Below are positions 8,306-18,027 of a stretch of 64,000 bases of DNA, piece after piece. The translations under genes were made by a program, and so were the position numbers. Every line of letters begins with the position of its first letter. The first letter of the stretch is position 1. The notes beneath the pieces are model-generated. The model searched no databases. It was not told where the DNA came from and saw only the letters and a list, made by a program, of their open reading frames with translations. Source of the DNA: Sulfobacillus thermosulfidooxidans (GTDB taxonomy: Bacteria > Bacillota > Sulfobacillia > Sulfobacillales > Sulfobacillaceae); NCBI RefSeq assembly GCF_001280565.1, contig NZ_LGRO01000001.1, positions 1,116,001 to 1,180,000 on the forward strand, in the 5' to 3' direction.

Positions 8306-10318
8306 ATGACGATAAAACACGATGATGACCAGCATGGATTTGTGATTTATGATCCCTTTCGATTTTTAGAAGACGATACAGAGGACACTAGGCACTTTGA
8401 GGCGGAACAGCATCAAAAGACCATCAGTGCTTTGCATGCCGATGCGTTTTGGGAGCCCATATATCACCGACTTGATACCCTCATGACGCATGAGGAGACC
8501 CATGTACCTCAAGTCCGTCAAGGCGTCATGGCTTTTGTACACCGTAAGCCCGGAGCGAACCAAGCGACCTTAGAGTGTCTTTCCCCAGGTCACTCCCATT
8601 CCCAAACCATCTATGACCCCAATCAAGCCGAGCATCCGCAAGCGATTGACTGGTTTACCTTGTCCGAAGATGGAAAGTTTGTTCTCTTTGGTGTTTCCAA
8701 TCAAGGAGACGAATGGAGTACATTATATATTTATGATTGGACGCATAATCTGCTCTTAGATGACAACATTCCCGGTACACGCTGGGCTTCTGTATTTATG
8801 ACCATGAATCACGCAGTATTTTATTATACGCGCTATCCTGTCGATGAAAGCGGTCGTCCACAGTACTATGGTCAGCGGGTTTATTGTCATCGGTTGGGCA
8901 CGGATTACGCTGATGACATAGAAGTGTTTTCTGACCCCGATCCCACGACAACATTTCGCCTGAGCGGTGCTGAAGATGGTAGCCAACTTGTCATTGAAAC
9001 CCACCGGGGATGGACCGCTAACCGGCTGTCATTACTTACATGGAAGATGGACGATCTAGAAACAACGACCATCATGCCTGTTGACATTTTTAGTGGGACT
9101 AGGGAGCGACTTCAGCCATTTTGGCGTGGCGGGGAATTATTTGGCCTTTATCATCATCCTAGTGAGCCGTCTCAAATATGGAAATGGAATCGTTCTGAAA
9201 ACCGGTGGGCCACATTATGGGTTTCCTCGCCCGCTGAGCCCCTTCAATCTGTTGTGCCGCTTGATAGCGGCCTTGTGCTTCTGTATTTTAAGCAGGCCCG
9301 GTGCCATTTGGCATTTATTGACAACGATGGCGAAATGACGCCTATCGATTTGCCTCATCACGGTGTGGGAACAGTTATAGGACTGCAATCAGACCCGGAA
9401 CATGACCGCTTTTTTATCGAATGGACTTCTTTTGATCAGCCGCCCCAAGTTTATACATGGGCTGTCTGGGCTCCCCAATTAAAGTATTGGGGAGCCCAGA
9501 CCAAAGGTATCGAGGGAATTCGCATCTGGCAGGAATTTGTAAAATCAAAGGATGGTACCTTAATTCCCATTTTCTTGGCCGAGAAAGATGGTGTCCCAAC
9601 CGGGGTCCGTTCAGCCATTGTGGGAGGATATGGAGGATTTAATATTGCTTATCAACCTGCTTATTCTCCGGGAATCCATCTGTGGCTCGAATCGGGCGGA
9701 TTATATGTCGTTGCCGGATTACGCGGTGGCAGCGAATTTGGTGAGGCATGGCACCAAGCGGGTATGCGGGAACGAAAACAAAATGTATTTGACGATATGG
9801 TTAGTGTTTTGCGTCATTTAGTAACCCAAGGATATAGCCGGCCCGATATGATGGGGATTACTGGACGTAGCAATGGGGGCTTGTTGACTGGCACCATAGT
9901 CACGCAGCACCCGGAATTAATCCGTTCTGCCATCATTGGCGTGCCCTTATTAGATATGCTTCGCTACGACCGGTTTTTGGTGGCAGCGTTATGGAAACGT
10001 GAATATGGAGATCCTAATAATCCGACCGATTGGCAGTGGTTGCAACGCTATTCCCCCTATCATCATGTGGTTCCTCATACAAAATATCCCGCAATTTTAA
10101 TTTTTACCTCAGCGCATGACAATCGAGTGCATCCGTTGCACGCCAGAAAAATGACCGCGCGTCTACAGCAGGCCACTGGGTCATCTTATCCGGTTTTTCT
10201 TCGAATTGAACCGCAAGCCGGTCATGGCGTAGGAAAAACTCGCAAGCAACAACTAGAAGAAGAAACCGATATCTGGACTTTCCAGTTTCGCCAATTAGGA
10301 CTTTCTCCGAAGACTTAA
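8306..10318 (+). CDS. Prolyl oligopeptidase family (S9) serine peptidase
   Basis: S9A enzymes combine an N-terminal seven-bladed propeller with a C-terminal alpha/beta hydrolase that cuts short peptides after proline. The catalytic Ser lies in GITGRSNGGLLTG, the Asp in the segment HDNRVHPLHARKM and the His in AGHGVGK. All three are in the right order near the C-terminus. The frame extends to a TTG at 8291, but ATG 8306 has a GGGGG-containing ribosome site five bases upstream and is preferred (about 670 residues). There is no signal peptide, so it probably acts in the cytoplasm on oligopeptides. It is divergent from the MFS gene. Confidence 0.93.
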   Translation: MTIKHDDDQHGFVIYDPFRFLEDDTEDTRHFEAEQHQKTISALHADAFWEPIYHRLDTLMTHEETHVPQVRQGVMAFVHRKPGANQATLECLSPGHSHSQTIYDPNQAEHPQAIDWFTLSEDGKFVLFGVSNQGDEWSTLYIYDWTHNLLLDDNIPGTRWASVFMTMNHAVFYYTRYPVDESGRPQYYGQRVYCHRLGTDYADDIEVFSDPDPTTTFRLSGAEDGSQLVIETHRGWTANRLSLLTWKMDDLETTTIMPVDIFSGTRERLQPFWRGGELFGLYHHPSEPSQIWKWNRSENRWATLWVSSPAEPLQSVVPLDSGLVLLYFKQARCHLAFIDNDGEMTPIDLPHHGVGTVIGLQSDPEHDRFFIEWTSFDQPPQVYTWAVWAPQLKYWGAQTKGIEGIRIWQEFVKSKDGTLIPIFLAEKDGVPTGVRSAIVGGYGGFNIAYQPAYSPGIHLWLESGGLYVVAGLRGGSEFGEAWHQAGMRERKQNVFDDMVSVLRHLVTQGYSRPDMMGITGRSNGGLLTGTIVTQHPELIRSAIIGVPLLDMLRYDRFLVAALWKREYGDPNNPTDWQWLQRYSPYHHVVPHTKYPAILIFTSAHDNRVHPLHARKMTARLQQATGSSYPVFLRIEPQAGHGVGKTRKQQLEEETDIWTFQFRQLGLSPKT

Positions 10319-10504
10319 TTAACGCGGCCTTTGCCTTAATGGCGTCGATCGCAGCAGGTCATTGGCTTGCCTCAAATATCTTTTTGCATTGGGGGGAAGG
10401 AGCTGCGGCTTCAAGGCCCTTCATTTCGGGTCTTTTCCTGGACAGGCAGCATTTTCTTTTCCCAAGCGTATAGATTAGTGATGTCCGTTGGCGGAGGGGA
10501 AATC

Positions 10505-11515
10505 ATGCTGGATGCGATGAATGATCCTGAATATCCTAAAAACCCTTTGACTTCGCGGGAAGTCATAGCGTGGTTCGAGTCCGGACATTTGACGTCGGAC
10601 AAGGCAGTACGGTATTTAGCGCAACTGGATACGCGCGGTGGTCCCAATACGAATCCGTTTCAGCGAACAGCGACCCATTTTAATGGGGAAAGCCGCCATA
10701 AACGCGTAGAGAGCGTTTTACGCGAATTAGATGACCTCGTAGGACTCAAAGAAGTCAAGCAAATGGTGCATGAAATCCGTGCCTATGTCGAGGTCCAACA
10801 ACGTCGGCAACAATTAGGGCTCGTAAGTGCATCGCAGACACTGCATATGATTTTTTCGGGTGCACCGGGCACTGGTAAGACAACAGTCGCGCGAATCATT
10901 GGCCGTCTCTTTCAGGCCCTTGATGTCCTGCCTAAAGGCCATATGCTCGAAGTAGAGCGAGCAGACTTGGTTGGAGAATACATTGGGCATACGGCACAGA
11001 AAACCCGGGAAGTTATTAAACGGGCCTTAGGAGGGGTGATGTTTGTTGATGAAGCCTATTCGCTGGCGCGGGGCGGTGAAAAAGATTTTGGGAAGGAAGC
11101 GATCGATACCCTGGTGAAGGCGATGGAAGATCATCGCGATGAATTTTTGTTGATTCTGGCGGGATACCCCGATGAGATGGCATGGTTTCTATCGACAAAC
11201 CCCGGCTTATTATCGCGGTTTCCCATTCATATGCATTTTCCCGACTATGCCGCCGCAGAACTGATGGCGATAGCCCGCTCTATGTTGTTAGAGCGCCAGT
11301 ATCATTTGACCACCGAAGCGGATCGTCAATTGGCAGAATTTCTGACACGCAGCCATGGACACTGGCATACCAATGCCGGCAATGCGCGTCTGGTTCGCAA
11401 CATCATAGAACGGGCCATTCGACGGCAGGCCGTGCGATTAGTTAGCCATATCGATTCGACGAGTCGTGACGATCTCATGACCCTGACTTGGGCTGACGTG
11501 GAAGGAGGGTGGTAA
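10505..11515 (+). CDS. spoVK: Stage V sporulation protein K-like AAA+ ATPase (CbbX/SpoVK family)
   Basis: This single AAA+ module has Walker A GAPGTGKTT from residue 119, Walker B GGVMFVDEAYSL, and the family's DLVGEYIGHTAQKT pore-loop region. SpoVK is needed for spore maturation in Bacillus. The same family includes the Rubisco activase CbbX, but no Rubisco gene is nearby and the ynbB neighbour argues for SpoVK. The frame is open from 10367, but GGAGGGGA lies four bases before ATG 10505, giving 336 residues. It is followed at once by a GTPase gene, and the two probably form one operon with ynbB. Confidence 0.88.
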   Translation: MLDAMNDPEYPKNPLTSREVIAWFESGHLTSDKAVRYLAQLDTRGGPNTNPFQRTATHFNGESRHKRVESVLRELDDLVGLKEVKQMVHEIRAYVEVQQRRQQLGLVSASQTLHMIFSGAPGTGKTTVARIIGRLFQALDVLPKGHMLEVERADLVGEYIGHTAQKTREVIKRALGGVMFVDEAYSLARGGEKDFGKEAIDTLVKAMEDHRDEFLLILAGYPDEMAWFLSTNPGLLSRFPIHMHFPDYAAAELMAIARSMLLERQYHLTTEADRQLAEFLTRSHGHWHTNAGNARLVRNIIERAIRRQAVRLVSHIDSTSRDDLMTLTWADVEGGW

Positions 11516-12126
11516 TGGAGGCCCTAGTCATCGGAAAGCCTAATGTCGGTAAATCCTTATTTGTTATCAACTTTGCGGCATACTTAGGCGTTAAGGAGAT
11601 TCGTCTGCAATCGACAGAACGCAAAGGCGTTCCCACCAAGAAAATATTATTGTCTTTAGATGAAGCGCGGCATAAACTCGTGTCGCAAAAGCCTCACAAG
11701 ACGCTGACGATTCAAAGTCTGAGCGTTGAGATTATTACGGGTCGACAAAAGAAAGCCCTGTGGATTGTCGATAGTGTTGGTATTACAGAGGGCATCCATC
11801 ATCAAGCGGAGATTCGCCAAGCCATGGCTAATACGTTAATCCGTATGGGGGAGACCAATTTGATTTTGCATATGATTGATCTAAGCAGTGTGGGATCAAA
11901 ACGCATCGAATCCTTAGGACCGCTTGATGACGAGATGGCCAAGTATGCCCAACGTTTAGTGCCGTATCTCATTCTTGGTAATAAAATTGATAAACCTGGG
12001 GCGGTCGATAATTTGCACGCCGTGCGCGAACACTTTAAGGGTATTCCCGTCATTGGCGTATCAGCTCTAACGCGCCGGGGTTTTAAAGAGGTCAAAGCGT
12101 TTACCTTACGTCATCTGGATGCGTAA
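11515..12126 (+). CDS. Small P-loop GTPase in the spoVK-ynbB interval
   Basis: This is a minimal 203-residue GTPase with G1 GKPNVGKS near the start, a DSVG G3 motif in WIVDSVGITEG, G4 NKID and a G5-like SALTRRG. It has no KH, OB or HflX N-terminal domain. The TrmE/Era/EngA superfamily is the closest visible class. In Bacillus the gene between spoVK and ynbB encodes the much longer GTPase HflX (YnbA). Here a short unrelated-looking GTPase fills that slot. ATG 11515 follows GGAGG by seven bases, and GTG 11509 is an alternative. The gene overlaps the spoVK stop region. Function is unknown; a role in sporulation or ribosome assembly is only inference. Confidence 0.82.
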   Translation: MEALVIGKPNVGKSLFVINFAAYLGVKEIRLQSTERKGVPTKKILLSLDEARHKLVSQKPHKTLTIQSLSVEIITGRQKKALWIVDSVGITEGIHHQAEIRQAMANTLIRMGETNLILHMIDLSSVGSKRIESLGPLDDEMAKYAQRLVPYLILGNKIDKPGAVDNLHAVREHFKGIPVIGVSALTRRGFKEVKAFTLRHLDA

Positions 12127-12213
12127 TACGCTCGGACGGTCTACGCCATTTTCGCCATGGATCAAAATAGTGTATGATACCGACGATGAATCTGGCGTAG
12201 GAGGCCTAATAAT

Positions 12214-13431
12214 TTGCGAAATTCTGATATTTTAAAGCAGGCCCGCCAGACATGGCTCCACGTTGAAGCCATTGTCGCGGCGAATGTCACGCGGGTGGCT
12301 AAGGCTTTTAGTGAAAGTGGCCTGTCCACTTCGGATTTAGGGGGGAGTACCGGCTATGGCTATGGCGACCGCGGACGAGAACGGTTAGATCATATTGTCG
12401 CCACAATTATGCATGCGGAAGCGGCCATGGTCCGTCCTCAATGGGCATCCGGGACTCACGCGTTAGCCACCGCCTTGCGTGCTCTCTTAAGCCCGGGAGA
12501 TCATTTATGGTTGGCCAATGGTCCCATTTATGACACGCTTCAACCTCTGATTTTTGGCAATTCACGAACCAGTTTGCCCAGTCGAGGAATAGACGTTAGG
12601 GTATTGCCCACGGACAAGACAGGAATGCCCATTTGGCCCCAGCAAGCCATCTTTCCGCGTGTGGTCTATATTCAACGTTCGCGGGGGTATCAGTCGCGGC
12701 CCTCGTTTCAAGCTGCCGAAATTCGTCAGATCGCGGAAAAAGCGCACTCGTTTGGCGCGTGGTTGGTGGTCGATAATTGTTATGGAGAATTCACCTTAGA
12801 GGAAGAACCGACAGATTGGGGAGCCGATTTGATTGTGGGCAGTTTATTAAAAAATCCGGGCGGTGGAGTTGCGCCAACCGGGGCTTATGTGGCAGGTAAA
12901 AAAGCCCTCGTTGAGGCCGTGGGAGATATGTTACTGGCTCCGGGAATTGGTCATGAGGTCGGACCTACAGGATCTATATTACGTCTGATTGCCCAGGGAT
13001 GGTTTTTGGCACCCATGATAGTGGGCGAAGCCCTCATGGGCGGAATCTATGCATCCCATGCATTTGCGGCTGCAGGTTTTGCCGTTGATCCTTTGCCTGA
13101 GCAATTTCCCCGAAGTGACATTGTAACAGCCGTTCAATTAGGTGATGCAAAGAAAATTGAAATCTTGTGCCGAGCGGTGCAGCGTGTCTCGCCCATCGAC
13201 GGCTATGTGATTCCTGAAGCCTGGTCGATGCCGGGCTATGCTGATCCTGTCATTATGGCTGCCGGCGGCTTTGTTGCGGGTGGATCGTTGGAATTATCCT
13301 GTGATGCCCCGATCAGGCCGCCTTATATCGCGTATTTACAGGGAGGCTTGTCCAAATGGCATACCGTAATGGCGGTTGACGCGGGAATCTCTGCGTTAAA
13401 GACTGCGAACAAGACCCACGACCTTACCTAA
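12214..13431 (+). CDS. ynbB: YnbB-like PLP-dependent protein (methionine gamma-lyase-like, 'aluminium resistance' family)
   Basis: This fold-type I PLP enzyme belongs to the Met_gamma_lyase family PF06838. A GSTGYGYGDRGRERLD segment, the aspartate in VVDNCYGEF and the PLP lysine in SLLKNPGGG are visible. Length is 405 residues, normal for the family. The TTG start at 12214 is supported by GTAGGAGG ten bases upstream. The position after spoVK matches Bacillus. The biochemical role is not established; cysteine or methionine gamma-lyase-like activity is annotated by homology only. Its 3' end overlaps the end of convergent lexA by 36 bases. Confidence 0.9.
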   Translation: MRNSDILKQARQTWLHVEAIVAANVTRVAKAFSESGLSTSDLGGSTGYGYGDRGRERLDHIVATIMHAEAAMVRPQWASGTHALATALRALLSPGDHLWLANGPIYDTLQPLIFGNSRTSLPSRGIDVRVLPTDKTGMPIWPQQAIFPRVVYIQRSRGYQSRPSFQAAEIRQIAEKAHSFGAWLVVDNCYGEFTLEEEPTDWGADLIVGSLLKNPGGGVAPTGAYVAGKKALVEAVGDMLLAPGIGHEVGPTGSILRLIAQGWFLAPMIVGEALMGGIYASHAFAAAGFAVDPLPEQFPRSDIVTAVQLGDAKKIEILCRAVQRVSPIDGYVIPEAWSMPGYADPVIMAAGGFVAGGSLELSCDAPIRPPYIAYLQGGLSKWHTVMAVDAGISALKTANKTHDLT

Positions 13432-13986
13432 AATTTGAACGTCTGAGGAAATAATAGGCTGATAACGTTCATTAGCCGGCATAAGACGGATGCCTTGGGG
13501 CTCTTTGTAGAAATATTTGACGGTGGCTTCATCGCCTAGCAAAGCAATGACAATGTCTCCGTCATGGGCAGCGGATGTGCTTTGTACCGCAACCAGGTCA
13601 CCGTCAAAAATTCCGGCACCAATCATGGAATCGCCCACAACCCGCAGAAGAAAATCCGGATGGACACGAAAGAGTGAAGCCGGTAAATTCAAATGTTCTT
13701 CGATCACTTCAGTCGCTAAAATGGGAACCCCGGCGGTGATATTTCCAACCAAGGGAAGGGAAATTGATTGGGCGTTATAACTATTGCCCATAGTCCAGGC
13801 TCGCCGCTTAGCGGGGGGATGCGATATATACCCTTCTTGTTCTAAGGCCTTTAAATGTCTGGCAACACTGGCAGTTGAGCTTAGTCCGACCGCTTTGCCT
13901 ATCTCGCGTACGGAGGGAGGATAGCCATTTTTCGCAAGAAAGTCTTGAATATAATTCAATATTTTTTGTTGGCGTTCTCCAATCAC
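13396..13986 (-). CDS. lexA: LexA SOS repressor
   Basis: LexA represses DNA-repair genes and self-cleaves when RecA is activated. An N-terminal winged helix (about 1-65) precedes the S24 peptidase domain. The cleavage site is Ala85-Gly86 in ITAGVP. The catalytic dyad is Ser120 in VVGDSMI and Lys157 in EATVKYFY. Length is 196 residues, close to Bacillus DinR/LexA. The start is GTG 13986 behind ATGAGGAGG. I looked for the Firmicute operator (CGAAC-N4-GTTCG) in the upstream gap and did not see a good copy. Self-regulation is therefore not supported by sequence, or uses a diverged box. Confidence 0.96.
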   Translation of the reverse strand: MIGERQQKILNYIQDFLAKNGYPPSVREIGKAVGLSSTASVARHLKALEQEGYISHPPAKRRAWTMGNSYNAQSISLPLVGNITAGVPILATEVIEEHLNLPASLFRVHPDFLLRVVGDSMIGAGIFDGDLVAVQSTSAAHDGDIVIALLGDEATVKYFYKEPQGIRLMPANERYQPIISSDVQILGKVVGLVRSL

Positions 13987-14054
13987 ATTTTATCATCCTC
14001 CTCATGATATCAGGAATATTGTACCATACTAGACAGACAGAGGAGGCGGAGAGA

Positions 14055-15041
14055 CTGAAGAAAGCGATTGGAGCCGTTGTATTATGGTTGGTCATGGGCA
14101 TTTTATCTGATCTATTGGCGCATTCCTTAAACCCCAGCATGATCATCATTGCTGCATTAGGCGTGAGCATCTCTGCTGGGGCTCTCAGCTTTGTCGTCAG
14201 ACGTCCAGAGGTGGCAGCAATAATGATTGGGATGGCCATGTGGAGCATTTGGCTATCACCGTTGAAAATGGTGGACCGCTTGCTCCTTCCCCTCACTGAA
14301 CTTCTTCTCGGTGTAATAATCGCGTGGTGGAGTCAACGGGCTGAGATTGGGCGTTTACGACCTCGGGATGGATTCTTAGGTTTTATAATTCTTATTTTGG
14401 TCTCAATGGCTTTATCGGTTTCATTACTCGTGAGCCATCCCACTACATTATCGACGAATTTGTCCTTACTTCTTGCCGCCTACTTGCTGACGCCGCCGAC
14501 GGAGGTATTAATCGTATTGATGATTCTTACACGCCATCATTTGACCCGTTCTTTTTTGCGCTGTCACTACCAATGGAACGCTAAAACTCTTCCGTTGGTG
14601 GGGTGGGGAATTACTATCGGCATCATGATGTCGGTTATTACAGCACTAGTGGTAGAATGGGAAATAAAGGCGGCACATATCAGGATTCGGTCTAATAATC
14701 CGTTTGTTTTTGCTAAAGGATTAAATGGACACTTAGGACTGATTGCCTTTTTGATGATTGTGGCGATTGTCATCATGGCGCCCGTTGCCGAAGAAATTTT
14801 GTTCCGCGGTATTTTATTTGGGACCTTGCAACCTGCCTGGGGATTAGGTTGGGCCACAGTTGTGGCCGGTTTTCTTTTTGGCGTCGCGCATATGAACCTA
14901 ACCTTGTTAATTCCATTAGCTCTCGCAGGGATGATTTTAAACTTGGTGTATTGGAAAACCGGGTCTTTGATTCCATCAACCATTGCTCACGCGACTTTAA
15001 ACTTATTGTCGGTTGTCATCGCTCTTTTGGCACTTCATTAG
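14055..15041 (+). CDS. CPBP family intramembrane metalloprotease (CAAX/Abi type)
   Basis: This is a polytopic membrane protein with the three CPBP motifs in order. They are EEILFRG from about residue 246 (EExxxR), FGVAHM (FxxxH) and HATLN (HxxxN). Together they form the glutamate/histidine metal site of Rce1-like proteases. The frame stays open into lexA (13875), but that stretch would overlap a divergent gene. The best ribosome site, AGGAGG at 14041-14046, lies eight bases before a CTG codon at 14055, so a rare CTG start is proposed (328 residues). ATG 14004 and TTG 14019 are alternatives without good sites. Function in bacteria is mostly unknown (bacteriocin immunity, signalling). Confidence 0.85.
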   Translation: MKKAIGAVVLWLVMGILSDLLAHSLNPSMIIIAALGVSISAGALSFVVRRPEVAAIMIGMAMWSIWLSPLKMVDRLLLPLTELLLGVIIAWWSQRAEIGRLRPRDGFLGFIILILVSMALSVSLLVSHPTTLSTNLSLLLAAYLLTPPTEVLIVLMILTRHHLTRSFLRCHYQWNAKTLPLVGWGITIGIMMSVITALVVEWEIKAAHIRIRSNNPFVFAKGLNGHLGLIAFLMIVAIVIMAPVAEEILFRGILFGTLQPAWGLGWATVVAGFLFGVAHMNLTLLIPLALAGMILNLVYWKTGSLIPSTIAHATLNLLSVVIALLALH

Positions 15042-15093
15042 CGTTCTGTTGTTCACTACGATTGTTTGCAAGAACCTTTTAGGGGAGATGTTG

Positions 15094-16767
15094 ATGAAGG
15101 TTAGCAACCAAGAATTTTATTCGGGATTGCCTAAAGATAAAGAGTTACGCCGTATAGCCGAAATGACATTAGAAGTCTATCTGCAATACTTTCCGTTCGT
15201 CGCCACAGAATTGGGATTACATGATTGGGATGAGGCATTGCCTCCTGTCAGCGAAGCATCCCTCCAAGCATTCGAGGGGACACTCAATCAAGCGCGCAGA
15301 GCACTGAACTTGATTGATCCAGACACCCTGAATCTGGAAGATTGGGCGGACTATATGACTTTAAAATTTAATGTTGAGTCTTTATGGCTCGATGTGACCC
15401 GCGATCATCCAGAACGAAAAGATCCTAATCTTTTTAACGCGGTGATTAGTGAAAGTTTGTTAAGTCTCGCACGAGGTCAATTTGGTACCGCTGACACGCG
15501 AGGTTATGCCTTGTGGCAACGCTTGCGTCAAGTGCCCGGTTTTCTTGTGGCCGGTCTCAAACAGTTGGATAATCCACCAGAATTGTATGTGGATATGGCT
15601 ATCGAACAGTTTTCCCAGACCCTTCCCTTTCTCCTTTACGATATTCCGCAAGCATTCCAACAGGTCAACAGCCATTTACGACAAGATATTGCAGAGGCGA
15701 GTCAACAAGCCGCGAAAGCTTATGAAAAATTTGTAGATGAATTAAAGACGAAAATAAAACCCAAAGCCCATGGAGATTATCGCCTAGGATCTGAGCGGTA
15801 TTGGGAAAAATTCTATTGGCTTGAGGGCAACGAAGCGTCTTTGGATGAATTACTGAATACAGCGGATGCGGAACTAGAACGTCTGCAGACAAAATTACAA
15901 GACTTCGTTGCACAATATGAACCTTCGGCCAATATCCGACAAGTGATTGCCCAAATTCGGCACGACCATTGGTCGCGTGATTCGTTACTTCAACATACAA
16001 GCCAGCTTTTAGATCAGTTACGTAATTTTGTGGAAAGCCACCAACTTGTAAGCATCCCGAAAAGCCTTCATCCTCATGTTGTCGAAACTCCCGCGTTTAT
16101 GCGACTTACCACATTAGCCTCGATCGTCCCTCCCGGACCTTTTGAGCAGTCATCGCCCCAGGCCTATTATCAAGTGACGTTGCCAGATTCCTCCTGGTCA
16201 GTCGAGGACCAAGAAGCTCAATTGCAAACGCTGAATAAAGCCACGATGCAGATGATTTCTATTCATGAAGTCTATCCTGGTCATTTCGTGCAATTTTTGC
16301 AGATTCCCAAAACGTCCAGCACGGTCCGCCGTGTTTTTGGTTCCGGGGCTTTTGTCGAGGGATGGGCTCATTATACCGAAGAACTTATGATCGAACAGGG
16401 TTACGGTGATGGCAATATAGCGTTACAAATCAGTTACGTATTGGAAGCCCTCGAACGCCTTGGTCGCTTTATTGTGGCGATCCGATTACACCGGGGAGAT
16501 TTCACCCTCGACGATGCCCAACGCTTCTTTGAAACCGAGTGCTTTATGACGGCTGTCGGTGCTAAAAGAGAAACGTTAAGGGGAACACAAGACCCGTTTT
16601 ATTTGATTTATACATGGGGAAAGCTTCAAATTTTCCGTTTGCGGCGTAAGGCTCAAGAACGGTGGGGATCTGAATTTACGTTACAACGATTTCACGATGG
16701 GTTGTTGAGTCACGGTATGCCGATGTTCCCGGTTTTGGAGAAACTTCTGTTTTCCGATCCCAAATAG
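15094..16767 (+). CDS. DUF885 family zinc metallopeptidase-like protein
   Basis: This is a mostly helical 557-residue protein. The zinc signature HEVYPGH is at residue 391 onward, and the downstream EGWAHYTEE at about 422 supplies the third ligand. Both are hallmarks of the DUF885 (PF05960) gluzincin-like family. No signal peptide is present, so it probably acts in the cytoplasm, perhaps on peptides. Activity of the family is poorly documented. ATG 15094 follows AGGGGAG by seven bases, and an ATG at 15088 in the same frame is too close to that site. It follows the CPBP gene by about 50 bases and may share its transcript. Confidence 0.88.
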   Translation: MKVSNQEFYSGLPKDKELRRIAEMTLEVYLQYFPFVATELGLHDWDEALPPVSEASLQAFEGTLNQARRALNLIDPDTLNLEDWADYMTLKFNVESLWLDVTRDHPERKDPNLFNAVISESLLSLARGQFGTADTRGYALWQRLRQVPGFLVAGLKQLDNPPELYVDMAIEQFSQTLPFLLYDIPQAFQQVNSHLRQDIAEASQQAAKAYEKFVDELKTKIKPKAHGDYRLGSERYWEKFYWLEGNEASLDELLNTADAELERLQTKLQDFVAQYEPSANIRQVIAQIRHDHWSRDSLLQHTSQLLDQLRNFVESHQLVSIPKSLHPHVVETPAFMRLTTLASIVPPGPFEQSSPQAYYQVTLPDSSWSVEDQEAQLQTLNKATMQMISIHEVYPGHFVQFLQIPKTSSTVRRVFGSGAFVEGWAHYTEELMIEQGYGDGNIALQISYVLEALERLGRFIVAIRLHRGDFTLDDAQRFFETECFMTAVGAKRETLRGTQDPFYLIYTWGKLQIFRLRRKAQERWGSEFTLQRFHDGLLSHGMPMFPVLEKLLFSDPK

Positions 16768-16837
16768 TTGTACTCTGCATAAATTTGATATGGTAAAATA
16801 AGTCTGGTTGCAAGTTATTGGGGTGGGAGGGAGTCTC

Positions 16838-17977
16838 ATGAACTTCGAATTAACTCCAGAACAGCGCGAGTTAAAAGAATGGGCTCATACGTTTGCCGAA
16901 AAAGAAATTCGTCCTGTAGCCGCGTATTATGATGAGCGCGAAGAAATGCCTTGGGATGTCTTAAAGAAAGCTGCGAAAGTGGGCTTGTTGTCCTATACCA
17001 TTCCAGAGGAATACGGGGGCAATGGGGTACCTGATCTCATTTCTAGTTTAGTGGTCGGAGAGGAATTGTTTTGGGGTTGCGCTGGTATTGCGACAGCCAT
17101 AGGAGGGATTGGCTTAGCGTCAATTCCGATTTTGGAAATGGGCTCCGAAGAGCAAAAGAAAAAGTGGTTGCCGATGTTTTGCGATCCGGATCAGGTTCGC
17201 TTAGGCGCCATGTGCTTGACAGAACCTGGCGCTGGTTCCGATGTGGTGAGCATGACGACCCGAGCGGTGCGCCACGGTGATGAATATATCATTAATGGCA
17301 CCAAAACGTTTATCACAAACGGAGGCATTGCCGATGTCTACGTCGTGTTTGCCAAGACGAATCCCGAGGCCGGTTATGCGGGCGTGTCAGCTTTTATCGT
17401 CGACGGCAAAACCCCCGGCATTTCGTCGGGAAAGAAATTTAAAAAATTAGGCTTGCGGGCTAGTCATACGGCGGAAGTCCGATTCGATGATGTGCATGTA
17501 CCCATCGAAAATCGCCTGGGTGAAGAAAATATGGCCTTCATTGGGGCGATGAAAATGCTCGAGCATTCGCGACCTACGGTCGCCATTGCTGCTGTAGGGG
17601 TGGCGCGAGCCGCATATGAATATGCCTTGGCTTACGCAAAAGAACGGGTCCAATTCGGCAAGCCGATTTATTATAATCAAGCCATATCGTTTACTTTAAC
17701 CGAAATGCTAACCAAAATTGAAGCGGGCCGTTTATTAGCTTATCGTGCCGCATGGTTAGCCGATGAAGGTAAATCATGTAATATGGAAGGATCCATGGCC
17801 AAGGCCTTTTGTGGAGACATGGCCATGGAAGTCGCCACCAATGCAGTTCAAATTTTAGGTGGTTATGGATATATGCGTGATTATCCCGTTGAGAAATGGT
17901 TACGAGATGCCAAAATTATGTCTATTTATGAAGGCACAACGCAAATTCAAAAACGCGTGATGACCCGCATGATGTAA
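16838..17977 (+). CDS. Acyl-CoA dehydrogenase
   Basis: This FAD flavoenzyme catalyses the first step of fatty-acid (or branched acyl) beta-oxidation. Visible motifs are the FAD/substrate segment MCLTEPGAGSD, a second segment RVQFGKPI, the C-terminal QILGGYGYMRDYPVEKWLRD and IYEGTTQIQ. The catalytic base is Glu365 in that last motif, as in short/medium-chain enzymes. Length is 379 residues, typical. ATG 16838 follows GGGAGGGAG. It is the first gene of a cluster with an SCP2 protein and a thiolase, so a catabolic lipid role is likely. Which acyl chain it prefers cannot be told. Confidence 0.95.
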   Translation: MNFELTPEQRELKEWAHTFAEKEIRPVAAYYDEREEMPWDVLKKAAKVGLLSYTIPEEYGGNGVPDLISSLVVGEELFWGCAGIATAIGGIGLASIPILEMGSEEQKKKWLPMFCDPDQVRLGAMCLTEPGAGSDVVSMTTRAVRHGDEYIINGTKTFITNGGIADVYVVFAKTNPEAGYAGVSAFIVDGKTPGISSGKKFKKLGLRASHTAEVRFDDVHVPIENRLGEENMAFIGAMKMLEHSRPTVAIAAVGVARAAYEYALAYAKERVQFGKPIYYNQAISFTLTEMLTKIEAGRLLAYRAAWLADEGKSCNMEGSMAKAFCGDMAMEVATNAVQILGGYGYMRDYPVEKWLRDAKIMSIYEGTTQIQKRVMTRMM

Positions 17978-18027
17978 TGGTGAAAATCCAGGTTTTAATA
18001 AGTTCATTGAGGGAGTGTGACAGGCAG

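Noticed and set aside
10367-10504. N-terminal extension of SpoVK
   Set aside because: No ribosome site, no family residues; GGAGGGGA directly precedes ATG 10505.
13875-14054. N-terminal extension of the CPBP protein
   Set aside because: It would run through the lexA promoter and coding region, and the extra residues do not look like the family.
13987-14054. LexA operator upstream of lexA
   Set aside because: No copy of CGAAC-N4-GTTCG or a close variant is seen.
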